Positions 9,879 through 18,835 of a DNA stretch of 64,000 bases are shown piece after piece. Location: NCBI GenBank assembly GCA_013215385.1, contig JABSOY010000013.1, forward strand, positions 110,220-174,219, in the 5' to 3' direction. The stretch's first letter is position 1. Every line of letters starts with the position of its first letter. A model generated the notes under the pieces. That model was not told the origin of the DNA and made no database searches. It was given only the letters and a program-made list of their open reading frames with translations. A program made the position numbers and the translations under genes. This stretch comes from Colwellia sp. (GTDB lineage: Bacteria > Pseudomonadota > Gammaproteobacteria > Enterobacterales > Alteromonadaceae).

Positions 9879-10289
9879 CCCCAGAGCGAAGTCAAGTTGA
9901 ACCATTTGGCAAAAACCTTCTCTGGCTTCATATTTCCAAGCAGACAAAGCAGTTTTTGCAGCAGAATTAAATAAGCCTTTAGGGGACGACTCTATAACAT
10001 TTATATTTATTGGTTTCCCTTCACTAGAAATATCAAACTCCATTTTCGCATAACCTTCAATTTTCGCTCTAACTGCTTTCATTGGATATTTTGGCGCTTT
10101 CATTGAGAGTAATACATTACCTCCTTTCTTTTCAAACGCATCAACTTGTGCTGCATCATGTAACATACAGCGAGATTTGTATTTTACTAAATTATTATCT
10201 GAAGATATGATGTTATCAGATGTGCTTTGACAACCAACTAACAGTGACCCTGTTACAAAAAATGAAACTAATAATTTATATCCTTTCAA
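9876..10289 (-). CDS. TonB C-terminal-domain lipoprotein (putative cassette gene)
   Basis: Lipobox LLVGC; APKYPMKAVRAKIEGYAKMEFDISSEGKPININVIESSPKGLFNSAAKTALSAWKYE. Confidence 0.8.
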   Translation of the reverse strand: MKGYKLLVSFFVTGSLLVGCQSTSDNIISSDNNLVKYKSRCMLHDAAQVDAFEKKGGNVLLSMKAPKYPMKAVRAKIEGYAKMEFDISSEGKPININVIESSPKGLFNSAAKTALSAWKYEAREGFCQMVQLDFALG

Positions 10290-10312
10290 AATATTCTCCT
10301 TTTGATTAAGGT

Positions 10313-10413
10313 TCTAACGCCCCAAAAATAGGCTTTAATTGTTTGCTAAAACGTGTAACTAAGCGGAACTCAGCAAACTATTAGCAGTCCGGTCTTAACT
10401 GGCTTGTTAGCCT
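10313..10413 (-). repeat. attC-like site
   Basis: Minus strand: GGCTAACAAGCCAGTTAAGACCGG...TAGTTTGCTGAG...TTTTAGCAAACAA...TTGGGGCGTTAGAA; terminal GGCTAAC / GCGTTAG boxes and internal GTTTGCT/AGCAAAC arms. Confidence 0.7.
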
Positions 10414-10436
10414 TATATAACGATCAATCTTTTTAA

Positions 10437-11096
10437 TTAATAGCTAAAAATCTGCTGAACCTTTTGCCCTTCCTCGATAAATCGCGCAATCTCTTCAGGC
10501 TTACACCTATTCGAAGGTTTGTAGAATATGAGAGTATTATTGTGTGCTTCTATACATAGGTTATTATTCGATTCAAAAAAATTGATAACTCTAGAAGTGA
10601 ATAATTGACGAATCTTTGACTCATCTTCCCCTCGTAGTAAATAATTTTTTGAAAACTCAGGGAAGTTTTCAAAATCAATATCTTGATACCCAAAAATTTG
10701 TCCAATTTTATGAAAAGTATTCTCAGGTTTAAGTTCAAATAAAGGGAACTTTAGTTTATCACAATCCATGCTCACAACAGTTTGATTGTAGGTGCTTGAA
10801 TGTTTGCCATGACCTTCCGTGTATTGATATCCAAATATAGAAACATCGATACTGTTACGATTTCCCCACATCTCATTTTTCACTTTTTTACCGTGCCCTT
10901 TGGAAAATAGTTGAAAGTTTTGATGTTTATGTTCAGTTAGATCTCTTCCAACTTTTGAAAATGAAAAATGTAAATTTTTTGCGATAAGCTTCAATGCTTC
11001 AGTACGCTTCTTTTCGTAATAATATCCGATTAATATTACACAAACAACGAGACCTATAAAATAAGGTATAAAATTTATATCTGTACTTGAATCCAT
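10437..11096 (-). CDS. Hypothetical membrane-anchored protein (putative cassette gene)
   Basis: 219-aa ORF with N-terminal TM IPYFIGLVVCVILIGYYYEKK. Confidence 0.6.
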   Translation of the reverse strand: MDSSTDINFIPYFIGLVVCVILIGYYYEKKRTEALKLIAKNLHFSFSKVGRDLTEHKHQNFQLFSKGHGKKVKNEMWGNRNSIDVSIFGYQYTEGHGKHSSTYNQTVVSMDCDKLKFPLFELKPENTFHKIGQIFGYQDIDFENFPEFSKNYLLRGEDESKIRQLFTSRVINFFESNNNLCIEAHNNTLIFYKPSNRCKPEEIARFIEEGQKVQQIFSY

Positions 11097-11119
11097 TCAT
11101 AACTCCAATGTTTACCTAC

Positions 11120-11163
11120 AAAATTAACGACTGGTAATTTGTTCCGCTGCAAAGTTGATACTA
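11120..11163 (-). repeat. Short attC-like spacer (weak)
   Basis: Minus strand: TATCAACTTTGCAGCGGAACAAATTACCAGTCGTTAATTT; RYYYAAC-like and GTTRRRY-like ends but unusually short. Confidence 0.25.
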
Positions 11164-11571
11164 AATTTTCTTGCAGGTACTCATATCCTTTGAAAGTTCA
11201 GTTATAAATTGACCATTCTTTCCATGATAACGATATACCATAGTTACGGCCCCCTCAATTAAGCCGGCTAAAGCTTTATTTGAGCATAATTTACCCATTA
11301 CATTTTCCTCTATAATCGGATCAAGTAGCTTTACATCTAACTGTTCTGCCGTGTAATTTGTCATCGTATTATTGTATATAATGAAATCCCTAAATGTCGC
11401 TGCAGAGTCTAGTCTCGTATCATCATCAAGCTTTTGAGGTACATTTGAATTAATTTCAATTACAGCCTTGGTTAATTCAATCGATAATGAACGCTCGGCA
11501 TCGGTTTGCGAAGCATTCGCAACACAAGAGAAAGTAATACCTGCAATCAATGCGATTTTTTTAAGTTCCAT
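11161..11571 (-). CDS. Hypothetical secreted protein (putative cassette gene)
   Basis: Signal peptide MELKKIALIAGITFSCVANA; 136 aa. Confidence 0.6.
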   Translation of the reverse strand: MELKKIALIAGITFSCVANASQTDAERSLSIELTKAVIEINSNVPQKLDDDTRLDSAATFRDFIIYNNTMTNYTAEQLDVKLLDPIIEENVMGKLCSNKALAGLIEGAVTMVYRYHGKNGQFITELSKDMSTCKKI

Positions 11572-11592
11572 TTGATAGAAGTCCTTTGAAAA

Positions 11593-11693
11593 TATAACGC
11601 GCTATAAGCGGCTAAATGAAAACTTGCTAAAATTTGTCAGGAACGAGCACAGCAAGCTTTTATGTGCCCATTCTTAATGGCCTTGCTAGGTGA
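11593..11693 (-). repeat. attC-like site, closely related to the one at 9291-9388
   Basis: 11604-11664 matches 9304-9364 at 56 of 61 positions by hand alignment; minus strand ends CACCTAGCAAGG and GCGCGTTATA. Confidence 0.6.
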
Positions 11694-11694
11694 T

Positions 11695-12150
11695 TTAGAA
11701 CCAAGGTTTACGACCTACTATATATGTTTGCTCAAATTCGTCATCAGACTTAACTAAATAAAGAATAAACTCTATAAATGCTATTATTCCGATGATCACT
11801 GATGGCAAGCCAAGCAATATGAAGCCAAATATAAATACCAATAGCATAATTACACCTTGTTGGGTGTACCCTAAATAAAATTTGTGGGCACCAAAAGCAC
11901 CAAGAAAAAAAGCAAATAACGCGGCAGATATTTTTTTAGAGCCGACATTAGAGGTAAAAGCTTCTGCGTAAATTGCTTCTGCATTGCCACCATTAACAGC
12001 AAAATCGATTTTACCTCCAGCTTTAGGTAATACAGCCCCTTTCCATTCTTTTAATTCAAAGGTATATCTATTTCCATCATCACCTGAAATAACACCAACA
12101 CGACTTTCTTCATTAAATTCAAGAATTTTACCTTTCATATTACACTCCAT
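11695..12150 (-). CDS. TM2-domain protein with N-terminal cold-shock/OB-like segment (putative cassette gene)
   Basis: MKGKILEFNEESRVGVISGDDGNRYTFELKEWKG...KKISAALFAFFLGAFGAHKFYLGYTQQGVIMLL... Confidence 0.8.
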   Translation of the reverse strand: MECNMKGKILEFNEESRVGVISGDDGNRYTFELKEWKGAVLPKAGGKIDFAVNGGNAEAIYAEAFTSNVGSKKISAALFAFFLGAFGAHKFYLGYTQQGVIMLLVFIFGFILLGLPSVIIGIIAFIEFILYLVKSDDEFEQTYIVGRKPWF

Positions 12151-12162
12151 TGTTGATTGATC

Positions 12163-12261
12163 ATCTAACGCCTACTTAGGCGGAAAAATATAGCTGGCTA
12201 AAATGCTGCGCGCAATGAAAACAGCCAACTGTATTTTTTCCGTTTGAAGTTCTTGTTACCT
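12163..12261 (-). repeat. attC-like site
   Basis: Minus strand: AGGTAACAAGAACTTCAAACGGAAAAAATACAGTTGGCTG...TTTTAGCCAGCTATATTTTTCCGCCTAAGTAGGCGTTAGAT; CGGAAAAA/TTTTTCCG arms; GTTAGAT fits GTTRRRY; contains the stop codon of 12256-12477. Confidence 0.7.
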
Positions 12262-12477
12262 TTTTTGTTCTGTTTTTATGAGTAAAGCTATAGCGGCAAA
12301 CACATGAAAGAATAGCCCTAAAAAGAACCACCCCAAGGTATTTCTTCCTGTTGACTTAGCCCACCATGCACAAAAGAAAGTAAACATAATAAAAGTGAAA
12401 ACACTGTTTTTTGCTGCTTTTGCGATAGTTTGAATTTCTGAATTATTATCGCTAATCATTTGCTCAATAAAATACAA
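12256..12477 (-). CDS. Hypothetical small membrane protein (putative cassette gene)
   Basis: 73 aa, FTFIMFTFFCAWWAKSTGRNTLGWFFLGLFFHVFAAIALLIK. Confidence 0.55.
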   Translation of the reverse strand: MYFIEQMISDNNSEIQTIAKAAKNSVFTFIMFTFFCAWWAKSTGRNTLGWFFLGLFFHVFAAIALLIKTEQKR

Positions 12478-12938
12478 TTGATTTTGGTTTCTAAATCAGG
12501 TTTGACAACTCCGTTTGCAAGCACATTAAAGCTTAAAAAATTAACAATACCCATATAAGTCTCATAACTCTACTCTTCCTTAAAAACCTAATCACTTATT
12601 ATGGGGAAGTCTCGTAATGTCCATCCCATAAATATTATTTATTTCGTAGTAATATCACATAATTTCAATGCTTTAGAAACTACAAATATTTAATTTTTAT
12701 CAGAACTTTGATGATAGTGATAATTCTCAGTAATGCCCAATATTAAAATTACAGTAATTAATTTAAATATCAATTGGTTAAGAGACTTTTATAGATAGTA
12801 TTAAGACTTCTTACTAATATGAGAGGAATAAGTTATTAGAAAAAGTATGACAAATATTTAGCAGTTAACTTGCACAATGATCATAAAGTGATCATTTACA
12901 TTGCCGGTTGAATCTCAAAAATTATACGCAGTTACTGG

Positions 12939-13673
12939 CTAAGTGTTAACGAGAGGAAATAATGATGAGTATTGTTCGATAATCGTTTTAATTTTATCCT
13001 GTTCACCAAGCGGAGCAGCAAGCAGCATACGCTGGTAATGCTTGATAGTTTTTGATAAATAGTGCTGATGTTCGTTAAGTGAAAAATCCCACATTTTATC
13101 ACCTACGGCGGATAAGCTACTAACATACTCTTGCTTCGGCGGCTTATTTGTAAGTTGTACTTTTACATGAATAATTTCATAGAAACGCTTGTTCTCGGTG
13201 ACTATGCACTCATCAAGTAATATGACGTTATGCTTTATTAATGTTTGGCGAACTTGGTAATTATGGTGAACGGGACAAAGAATAAATTCTAACCAACTTA
13301 TTGAATCATTTGAACATTGTTGTTGATACGCGGTGATTATTTTTTCAACAAAACTCGTTAATAATTCACCACCAACACCGGCAATAATCACTAATTGCTT
13401 ATTTTGTGCTGTTAAGGGAATTTTTGCTACATCAAGACAATGAACCTGCCAGTGTTGAGCGTAACTTTTTGAGCTAAAGTGCTGTTGCAACAGTTGTTCA
13501 ATATTTGCAATTAATGATGGAACAATATCAACAAAATGAATGGTTTCTGCGGATTTTCTCTTTAATAACGAAAGTCCTAATAAACCATGATCACAACAGC
13601 AGTCCCAAATACTTTGATAATGGATGGTGACCATACTGTCTATTTTTTGCAGACGTTGACTGATTTTTTTCAT
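12939..13673 (-). CDS. TrmK-like tRNA (adenine-N1)-methyltransferase / class I SAM methyltransferase
   Basis: SQRLQKIDSMVTIHYQSIWDCCCDHGLLGLSLLK, VIIAGVGGELL, EFILCPVHHNYQVRQTL. Confidence 0.75.
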   Translation of the reverse strand: MKKISQRLQKIDSMVTIHYQSIWDCCCDHGLLGLSLLKRKSAETIHFVDIVPSLIANIEQLLQQHFSSKSYAQHWQVHCLDVAKIPLTAQNKQLVIIAGVGGELLTSFVEKIITAYQQQCSNDSISWLEFILCPVHHNYQVRQTLIKHNVILLDECIVTENKRFYEIIHVKVQLTNKPPKQEYVSSLSAVGDKMWDFSLNEHQHYLSKTIKHYQRMLLAAPLGEQDKIKTIIEQYSSLFPLVNT

Positions 13674-13684
13674 CTTAGCTTAGT

Positions 13685-14653
13685 TTATCTGTCTGTCATC
13701 TTAAGCCAGTTTTTTTGCTGAGTTTCGTCTAAAAAGCTCCAAGCGATAAAACGACTTATCTTTTGTCCTTGCGCCATATCAACAACTCTGACTTGTTTGG
13801 CATGAACTTTTTTTAATGCTAATTTCAACAGGCTAAGATGATCCTTTTTAGAGACTAAACAGCTAAACCACAGCACTTGCTTTTGTACTTCTTTACTTTC
13901 TTTGATCATATTACGAATAAAGGTTAGTTCTCCGCCAGGGCACCATAATTCAGCCTTTTGTCCACCAAAGTTCAAGGGTGTTGCTGTGGTACTGCTAGTT
14001 GTATTTTTTCTGTTTTTATTGGCGGCTAAGTTTTTCACTTTTCGAGCAGAGCCTTTGCTTGCTTCAGCTAATGAACGATGAAAAGGGGGATTACAGAGGG
14101 TTAATTCATAACGTTCATTTTTATGGATAATACCGCTAAAAAATTTCGATGTGTCGTGTTGTAATCGACAAGTTATCGACTTTTTTAATTGTTTGTCGGC
14201 TGAAATGTTTTGCTTGGCAACCTTTACTGAAATAGGATCGATATCACTAGCGGTAAAATGCCATTGATATTCTCGCTGTCCTAAAATAGGGTAAATACAG
14301 CTGGCGCCTGTACCAATATCAAGTACAGAGACTATCGAATTTGAACTTGCCGACTTTTTAGGAAGCGTTTCCTCTAACAAGTCAGCGAGGTAGTGAATAT
14401 AGTCAACTCTGCCCGGAATAGGTGGGCATAAATAGCCCTCAGGAATATTCCATTGGTTAACATGATAATGAAGCTTTAATAATGCCTGATTAAGGGACTT
14501 TACCGCTTGTGCATTAGCGAAGTCGATAGAGAGATTTTGGTATTTATTTTTTGTCACAAAAGGTTTTAACGAAGGAGTTGACTGGCAAAGTGCCAAAAAG
14601 TCATAACCGTTATTATGACGGTTTTTTGGGTGAAGGTTTTGTTTTAAAGCCAC
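13685..14653 (-). CDS. rlmF: 23S rRNA (adenine1618-N6)-methyltransferase
   Basis: LHPKNRHNNGYDFLALC, VLDIGTGASCIYPILGQREYQWHFTASDIDPISV, TLCNPPFHRSLAEA, NFGGQKAELWCPGGELTFIRNMIKES. Confidence 0.95.
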   Translation of the reverse strand: MALKQNLHPKNRHNNGYDFLALCQSTPSLKPFVTKNKYQNLSIDFANAQAVKSLNQALLKLHYHVNQWNIPEGYLCPPIPGRVDYIHYLADLLEETLPKKSASSNSIVSVLDIGTGASCIYPILGQREYQWHFTASDIDPISVKVAKQNISADKQLKKSITCRLQHDTSKFFSGIIHKNERYELTLCNPPFHRSLAEASKGSARKVKNLAANKNRKNTTSSTTATPLNFGGQKAELWCPGGELTFIRNMIKESKEVQKQVLWFSCLVSKKDHLSLLKLALKKVHAKQVRVVDMAQGQKISRFIAWSFLDETQQKNWLKMTDR

Positions 14654-14771
14654 GTAATTTCTCTCTTCATTAATAACGTAGCGAATTTTACCACTTTTTT
14701 ATTAAAAGTAAATTTGCCGCTTAACAACGACAAATTTAACGTCATTTTTTTATAAGTAATCTATCTATTGC

Positions 14772-15884
14772 TTACAGGTCATAACCAAGGTGCTGGTGTA
14801 AACGAATAACTAGTTCTTCTTTTTCATTGATGTAGCCTAACTTCTCAGCAGTTGAACGTAATGCCAGCTCAACATGATTCAGAAATTTACCGTAGCCTTG
14901 ACTCGTTTTTTGATCTTTTGTCGCAATAATGACAAATTTAATTGAATCAACGAGACAGTCACCAGCACTCAGTAAGGTAAAGCGATTATTTGGTTCAAAA
15001 ATGTTGTAACTTAATTTTTGTAATTCACCATCAGCTTTATATTTTTCTTCTAAGCGACTTCTCACTATTGGCGTTAAGCCGTTCGCGACGATAGCGCCTT
15101 CATATAAATGTTGCTTATTAGCTGACTCAATAAAAACATGGCTGATTAAATCATAAAGCGGTTGATAAGGCAGGGCTTGTGATTTATCAATATTAAGTAA
15201 CTCTTTTATACGGCGATTAATAGGTAAGTCAACAATGGCATAGGTCAGCACATCTTTTTGCTCAGGCAAGCTAATTTCGTCTGCGGCATAGCGGTTCTTC
15301 AGGGTGCGTAATTTATGGGTTTGAGTGCCCGTTACCCCTTTGTCTTTAGCAAATAAGTCGTAAGTTAAATGTTGATGATCACACACTCTTACTTGCTCTT
15401 TGTTTATATGATTAACAGAAATAAATTCGTTTAATGCTAATAATACATTTTTATGGAACTCAGCCGATGTTTGACGAACATTGTCACCATTAGCTAAGAA
15501 TACTAACGAAATTCCTCTAACGCGCTTTTTACCATTGATATAAGTATTCTGGCTGTAATGGTTACGTGGGTTATATAAAAATAAAATTTGCTCTTCTGTT
15601 TGAACCGTTAATTTTTCGGGGCTATAACGAATTCGTGAGAATTTGTCATTAGCAATAAATTGACCACTTTCAATATCTAATTTGTTATTAATATCAAAAA
15701 AGCTCTCTGCTAACTGTTGGTAAAGCTTTTGGTACGGTTGCTCGCTGGTACTGTCAATGAACTGGCTGTGTTGTGCTATTAATTCATCGGTAAATGGAAA
15801 CTTAACCAGTAAGTATTGGTTAGTACGAGCAGATGACGGAATATATACTTTATGCTGATTATTCCGAGAGCGTGAAATGGGCAT
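14772..15884 (-). CDS. DUF3083 family protein
   Basis: MPISRSRNNQHKVYIPSSARTNQYLLVKFPFTDELIAQHSQF, as recalled for the DUF3083 family. Confidence 0.75.
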   Translation of the reverse strand: MPISRSRNNQHKVYIPSSARTNQYLLVKFPFTDELIAQHSQFIDSTSEQPYQKLYQQLAESFFDINNKLDIESGQFIANDKFSRIRYSPEKLTVQTEEQILFLYNPRNHYSQNTYINGKKRVRGISLVFLANGDNVRQTSAEFHKNVLLALNEFISVNHINKEQVRVCDHQHLTYDLFAKDKGVTGTQTHKLRTLKNRYAADEISLPEQKDVLTYAIVDLPINRRIKELLNIDKSQALPYQPLYDLISHVFIESANKQHLYEGAIVANGLTPIVRSRLEEKYKADGELQKLSYNIFEPNNRFTLLSAGDCLVDSIKFVIIATKDQKTSQGYGKFLNHVELALRSTAEKLGYINEKEELVIRLHQHLGYDL

Positions 15885-16068
15885 TTTATTTCCTTATTAA
15901 ATAGAGTAAAGATTCTAAATACAGTATACCAATATTATGACAAATAAGGGGAGAGATTCCCCTGATCTTAAACAAAATATTATCTTTAAACCCTACAATG
16001 TTTTCCCCTCTATATTCATTCTTTTATCTGTTGAACTTTATCTATATAATGCGCAAAAAATTACCGAT

Positions 16069-16095
16069 GTTACCATTTTGTAAAATGGTGGTAAC
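16069..16095. promoter_or_regulatory. Inverted repeat upstream of ompA-like gene (possible operator)
   Basis: TTACCATTTTGTAAAATGGTGGTAA: ACCATTTT/AAAATGGT perfect arms about 45 bp before the start codon. Confidence 0.35.
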
Positions 16096-16140
16096 TCATT
16101 ACTGGAATAGCTAACTATCATGCTATCAGGAAATAATATT

Positions 16141-17238
16141 ATGAAAAAATCATCAACTATAAAAATATTACTCGCTTCATCATCTTTATTTTTCACAACT
16201 GCTTTTGCCAATGAACAACCGAATGCGGTTGATTTAGTAGGGAAAATGTATGGTGGTATTCATTTGATTCACCTAAACATCGACAATGCTCGTTTAATGA
16301 CTGCAGAGCCACGCTCTAATGTTGACCATGGTAGTGGCTTTGGCGGTGAATTTGGTTATCGCTGGACTGAGTCTACAGAGTTCCGTTTTTCTTATAGTAA
16401 AATAAACCTTGTTAAAGAACATCTGGGGTTTAATGAGCCGAGTAGTTCTTCGATGGCCGTTGAAGCCTTATATTTTCCAACGAAACAAAATTTTTATGTG
16501 GTTGGCGGTTTGGATTATTTAGATATAGTTAATACGCAAACATCATTGGATTTAGGTGCAGGCTACCGTCATTATTTAAGTGAAAAAGCTGCAGTGTATA
16601 TTGAAGCTAAAGGCCATTACCAGTTTTCAGAACATTTTAAAGATACTAGCGCAAAAATAGGTTTTATATACTTTTTTGGCGATAGTGCAAAGACGCGTCC
16701 TGTTAGAAAGTCGCAGCCTGTTATTAAAAAGGAACCAATCGTGGTTCCTGTTGTTGCACTTGTTGAAAAAGATTCCGATAAAGATGGTGTGCTTGATAGC
16801 CATGATAAATGCTCGAACACGCCAATGGCTGATAAAGTCGATGCTAATGGCTGTACTATTTTCAGCGATGAAAAAGTTAGTATGGAACTACTTGTTAATT
16901 TTGATAATAATAAAGCAATTGTAAAAAAAGAGTATTTTGACGAGATTGAAAAGATAGCTGAATTTTTAGCGCTTTATCCACATACATCACTGGTTATTGA
17001 GGGGCATACCTCTAAAGTAGGGGCTCGTGCATATAATCAGAAAATTTCTCAAAAGCGAGCTGAAGCTATTGTTACTGTTTTAGTAAATAAGTTTTCAATT
17101 AAGGCAAACCGTTTGTCCGCAGTTGGTTATGGTGAAGACCGTTTAATTAATAATAATGACAATAATAGCGCACACAAACAAAACCGACGTATTGAAGCCT
17201 TGGTTGAAATAACCAAACAAGTTGCTATAAAACGTTAA
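16141..17238 (+). CDS. OmpA-family outer membrane protein
   Basis: beta-barrel N-terminus, DSDKDGVLDSHDKCSNTPMADKVDANGC linker, OmpA-like VIEGHTSKVGARAYNQKISQKRAEAI. Start at 16141. Confidence 0.9.
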   Translation: MKKSSTIKILLASSSLFFTTAFANEQPNAVDLVGKMYGGIHLIHLNIDNARLMTAEPRSNVDHGSGFGGEFGYRWTESTEFRFSYSKINLVKEHLGFNEPSSSSMAVEALYFPTKQNFYVVGGLDYLDIVNTQTSLDLGAGYRHYLSEKAAVYIEAKGHYQFSEHFKDTSAKIGFIYFFGDSAKTRPVRKSQPVIKKEPIVVPVVALVEKDSDKDGVLDSHDKCSNTPMADKVDANGCTIFSDEKVSMELLVNFDNNKAIVKKEYFDEIEKIAEFLALYPHTSLVIEGHTSKVGARAYNQKISQKRAEAIVTVLVNKFSIKANRLSAVGYGEDRLINNNDNNSAHKQNRRIEALVEITKQVAIKR

Positions 17239-17259
17239 AAGAATTTGTCGAAGTAGATT

Positions 17260-17289
17260 AAAGCCAAATAGCAATATTTGGCTTTTTTG
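17260..17289 (+). terminator. Rho-independent terminator
   Basis: AAAGCCAAATAGCAATATTTGGCTTTTTT. Confidence 0.7.
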
Positions 17290-17385
17290 TTATGAATACG
17301 TAATAAACTTAGTAAGAGGGCTTGAAATAAAAGGGCATGATCAGTATGCTTCGCGGCCTTTTTAAGCTCTGTGGTATATTAAATA

Positions 17386-18744
17386 ATGATTGGTTTTGAT
17401 TACGGTACTTCTAATTGTGCTGTTGCAGTAATGGAAAATGGTCAGCCGAAAATGTTATCGCTAGGTGATCACGGCAAGTATATTTCATCAACTTTATATG
17501 CACCAAGTCGGGATATTATTGCCCATTGGCTGTGCCAACGATTGAGTGAAGAACAACAAGTGCATTTCAAAGCTCAACGAGCTTTACCCTTACAAAAGAG
17601 CCAAAACGTATTACGAGAGCTTAAGTTGGACGGTATTTCTCCTGAATTATCATTCGGCAAAGCCGCGCTCGATTTATACCTTGACGACCCCGAAGAAGGT
17701 TATTACATAAAGTCGCCCAAATCATTTCTGGGCGCTAGTGGCTTAGTCGACAGCCAAATTAACTTATTTGAAGACATTGTCGCGGCAATGATGAGTAATA
17801 TAAAAACCTTGGCAGAACAAAACCAGCAAAAAGAAATTACTCAAACTGTGATTGGTCGACCGATAAACTTTCAAGGTTTAAAAGGCGAGGAAAGTAATCG
17901 CCAAGCCATAAACATATTAACCCGAGCGGCAAAAAGAGTTGGTTATAAAGATGTTGAATTTCAGTATGAGCCGGTAGCAGCCGGTTTTGAATATGAAGCA
18001 AACTTGACTGAAGAAACAAAAGTGCTTGTAGTTGATATTGGTGGCGGAACAACAGATTGTTCAATGCTATTAATGGGGCCTGCATTTAAAAATGACAGTT
18101 CAAGAGAACAACATTTGCTCGCTCATACTGGCGTACGTATTGGTGGTAATGATTTTGATATTCAATTGGCCTTAAAGGGGATTATGCCAAGTTTGGGCAT
18201 GAACGACCTATTAAAAACGGGTAAACCTATGCCAATAAATAGCTTTAGTCAGGCCGTTGCAATTAATAATATTAATGAACAAACTGACTTTTACAGTCAA
18301 GGTAATTACAGGTATTTACAAGAGTTACAGCGTGATGCCAAACACCCCGATATTTTCGCACGTTTATTAAAAGTGCATCAGCAAAAGTTAACTCATCGTT
18401 TAGTTAATGGCGCAGAGCAAGCTAAGATCGCTTTAACTGAGCAAGACTCACAAGCCATTCTCCTTCATGACTTAGCTGATAATCTGCAGGTTGAAGTCAA
18501 TAGGGCGTTAATGTTAACTGCCAATTCATCACAACTTAGCCAAATATCAAAACTGATGAGCGAGTGCGTAAAGCAAGCCCATTGCCAGCCAGACGTTATT
18601 TTTGTAACGGGGGGCACCGCCAAGTCGCCAGTATTAAATCAATTCTTGCGTAATCAAATGCCAAATACCCCTTTAATTGTTGGTGATCACTTTGGCAGTG
18701 TTACAGCCGGTTTAACACGTTGGGCTGAAAAGGTATTTCAATAA
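17386..18744 (+). CDS. yegD: Hsp70-family chaperone, YegD-like
   Basis: MIGFDYGTSNCAVAVMENGQPKML, VVDIGGGTTDCSML, IRIGGNDFDIQLA (as VRIGGNDFD), VFVTGGTAKSPVL. Confidence 0.9.
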   Translation: MIGFDYGTSNCAVAVMENGQPKMLSLGDHGKYISSTLYAPSRDIIAHWLCQRLSEEQQVHFKAQRALPLQKSQNVLRELKLDGISPELSFGKAALDLYLDDPEEGYYIKSPKSFLGASGLVDSQINLFEDIVAAMMSNIKTLAEQNQQKEITQTVIGRPINFQGLKGEESNRQAINILTRAAKRVGYKDVEFQYEPVAAGFEYEANLTEETKVLVVDIGGGTTDCSMLLMGPAFKNDSSREQHLLAHTGVRIGGNDFDIQLALKGIMPSLGMNDLLKTGKPMPINSFSQAVAINNINEQTDFYSQGNYRYLQELQRDAKHPDIFARLLKVHQQKLTHRLVNGAEQAKIALTEQDSQAILLHDLADNLQVEVNRALMLTANSSQLSQISKLMSECVKQAHCQPDVIFVTGGTAKSPVLNQFLRNQMPNTPLIVGDHFGSVTAGLTRWAEKVFQ

Positions 18745-18835
18745 TTTAAAAATATCATTGTAAAAATCAGACCAAGGATGGTAGTAATAGAGTGTTGGAT
18801 TATTAATCTATTTTCAAAAATGAAAAGGAATTTAT

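Noticed and set aside
8700-12261. Spacers read as ordinary terminators or REP elements
   Set aside because: They lack T tracts, sit consistently at gene ends on one strand, and carry GTTAG/TAAC-type outer boxes; attC fits better, though it needs covariance-model support.
12478-12938. Integron integrase or attI next to the cassette array
   Set aside because: No tyrosine-recombinase ORF is present and I could not see convincing IntI remnants by eye.
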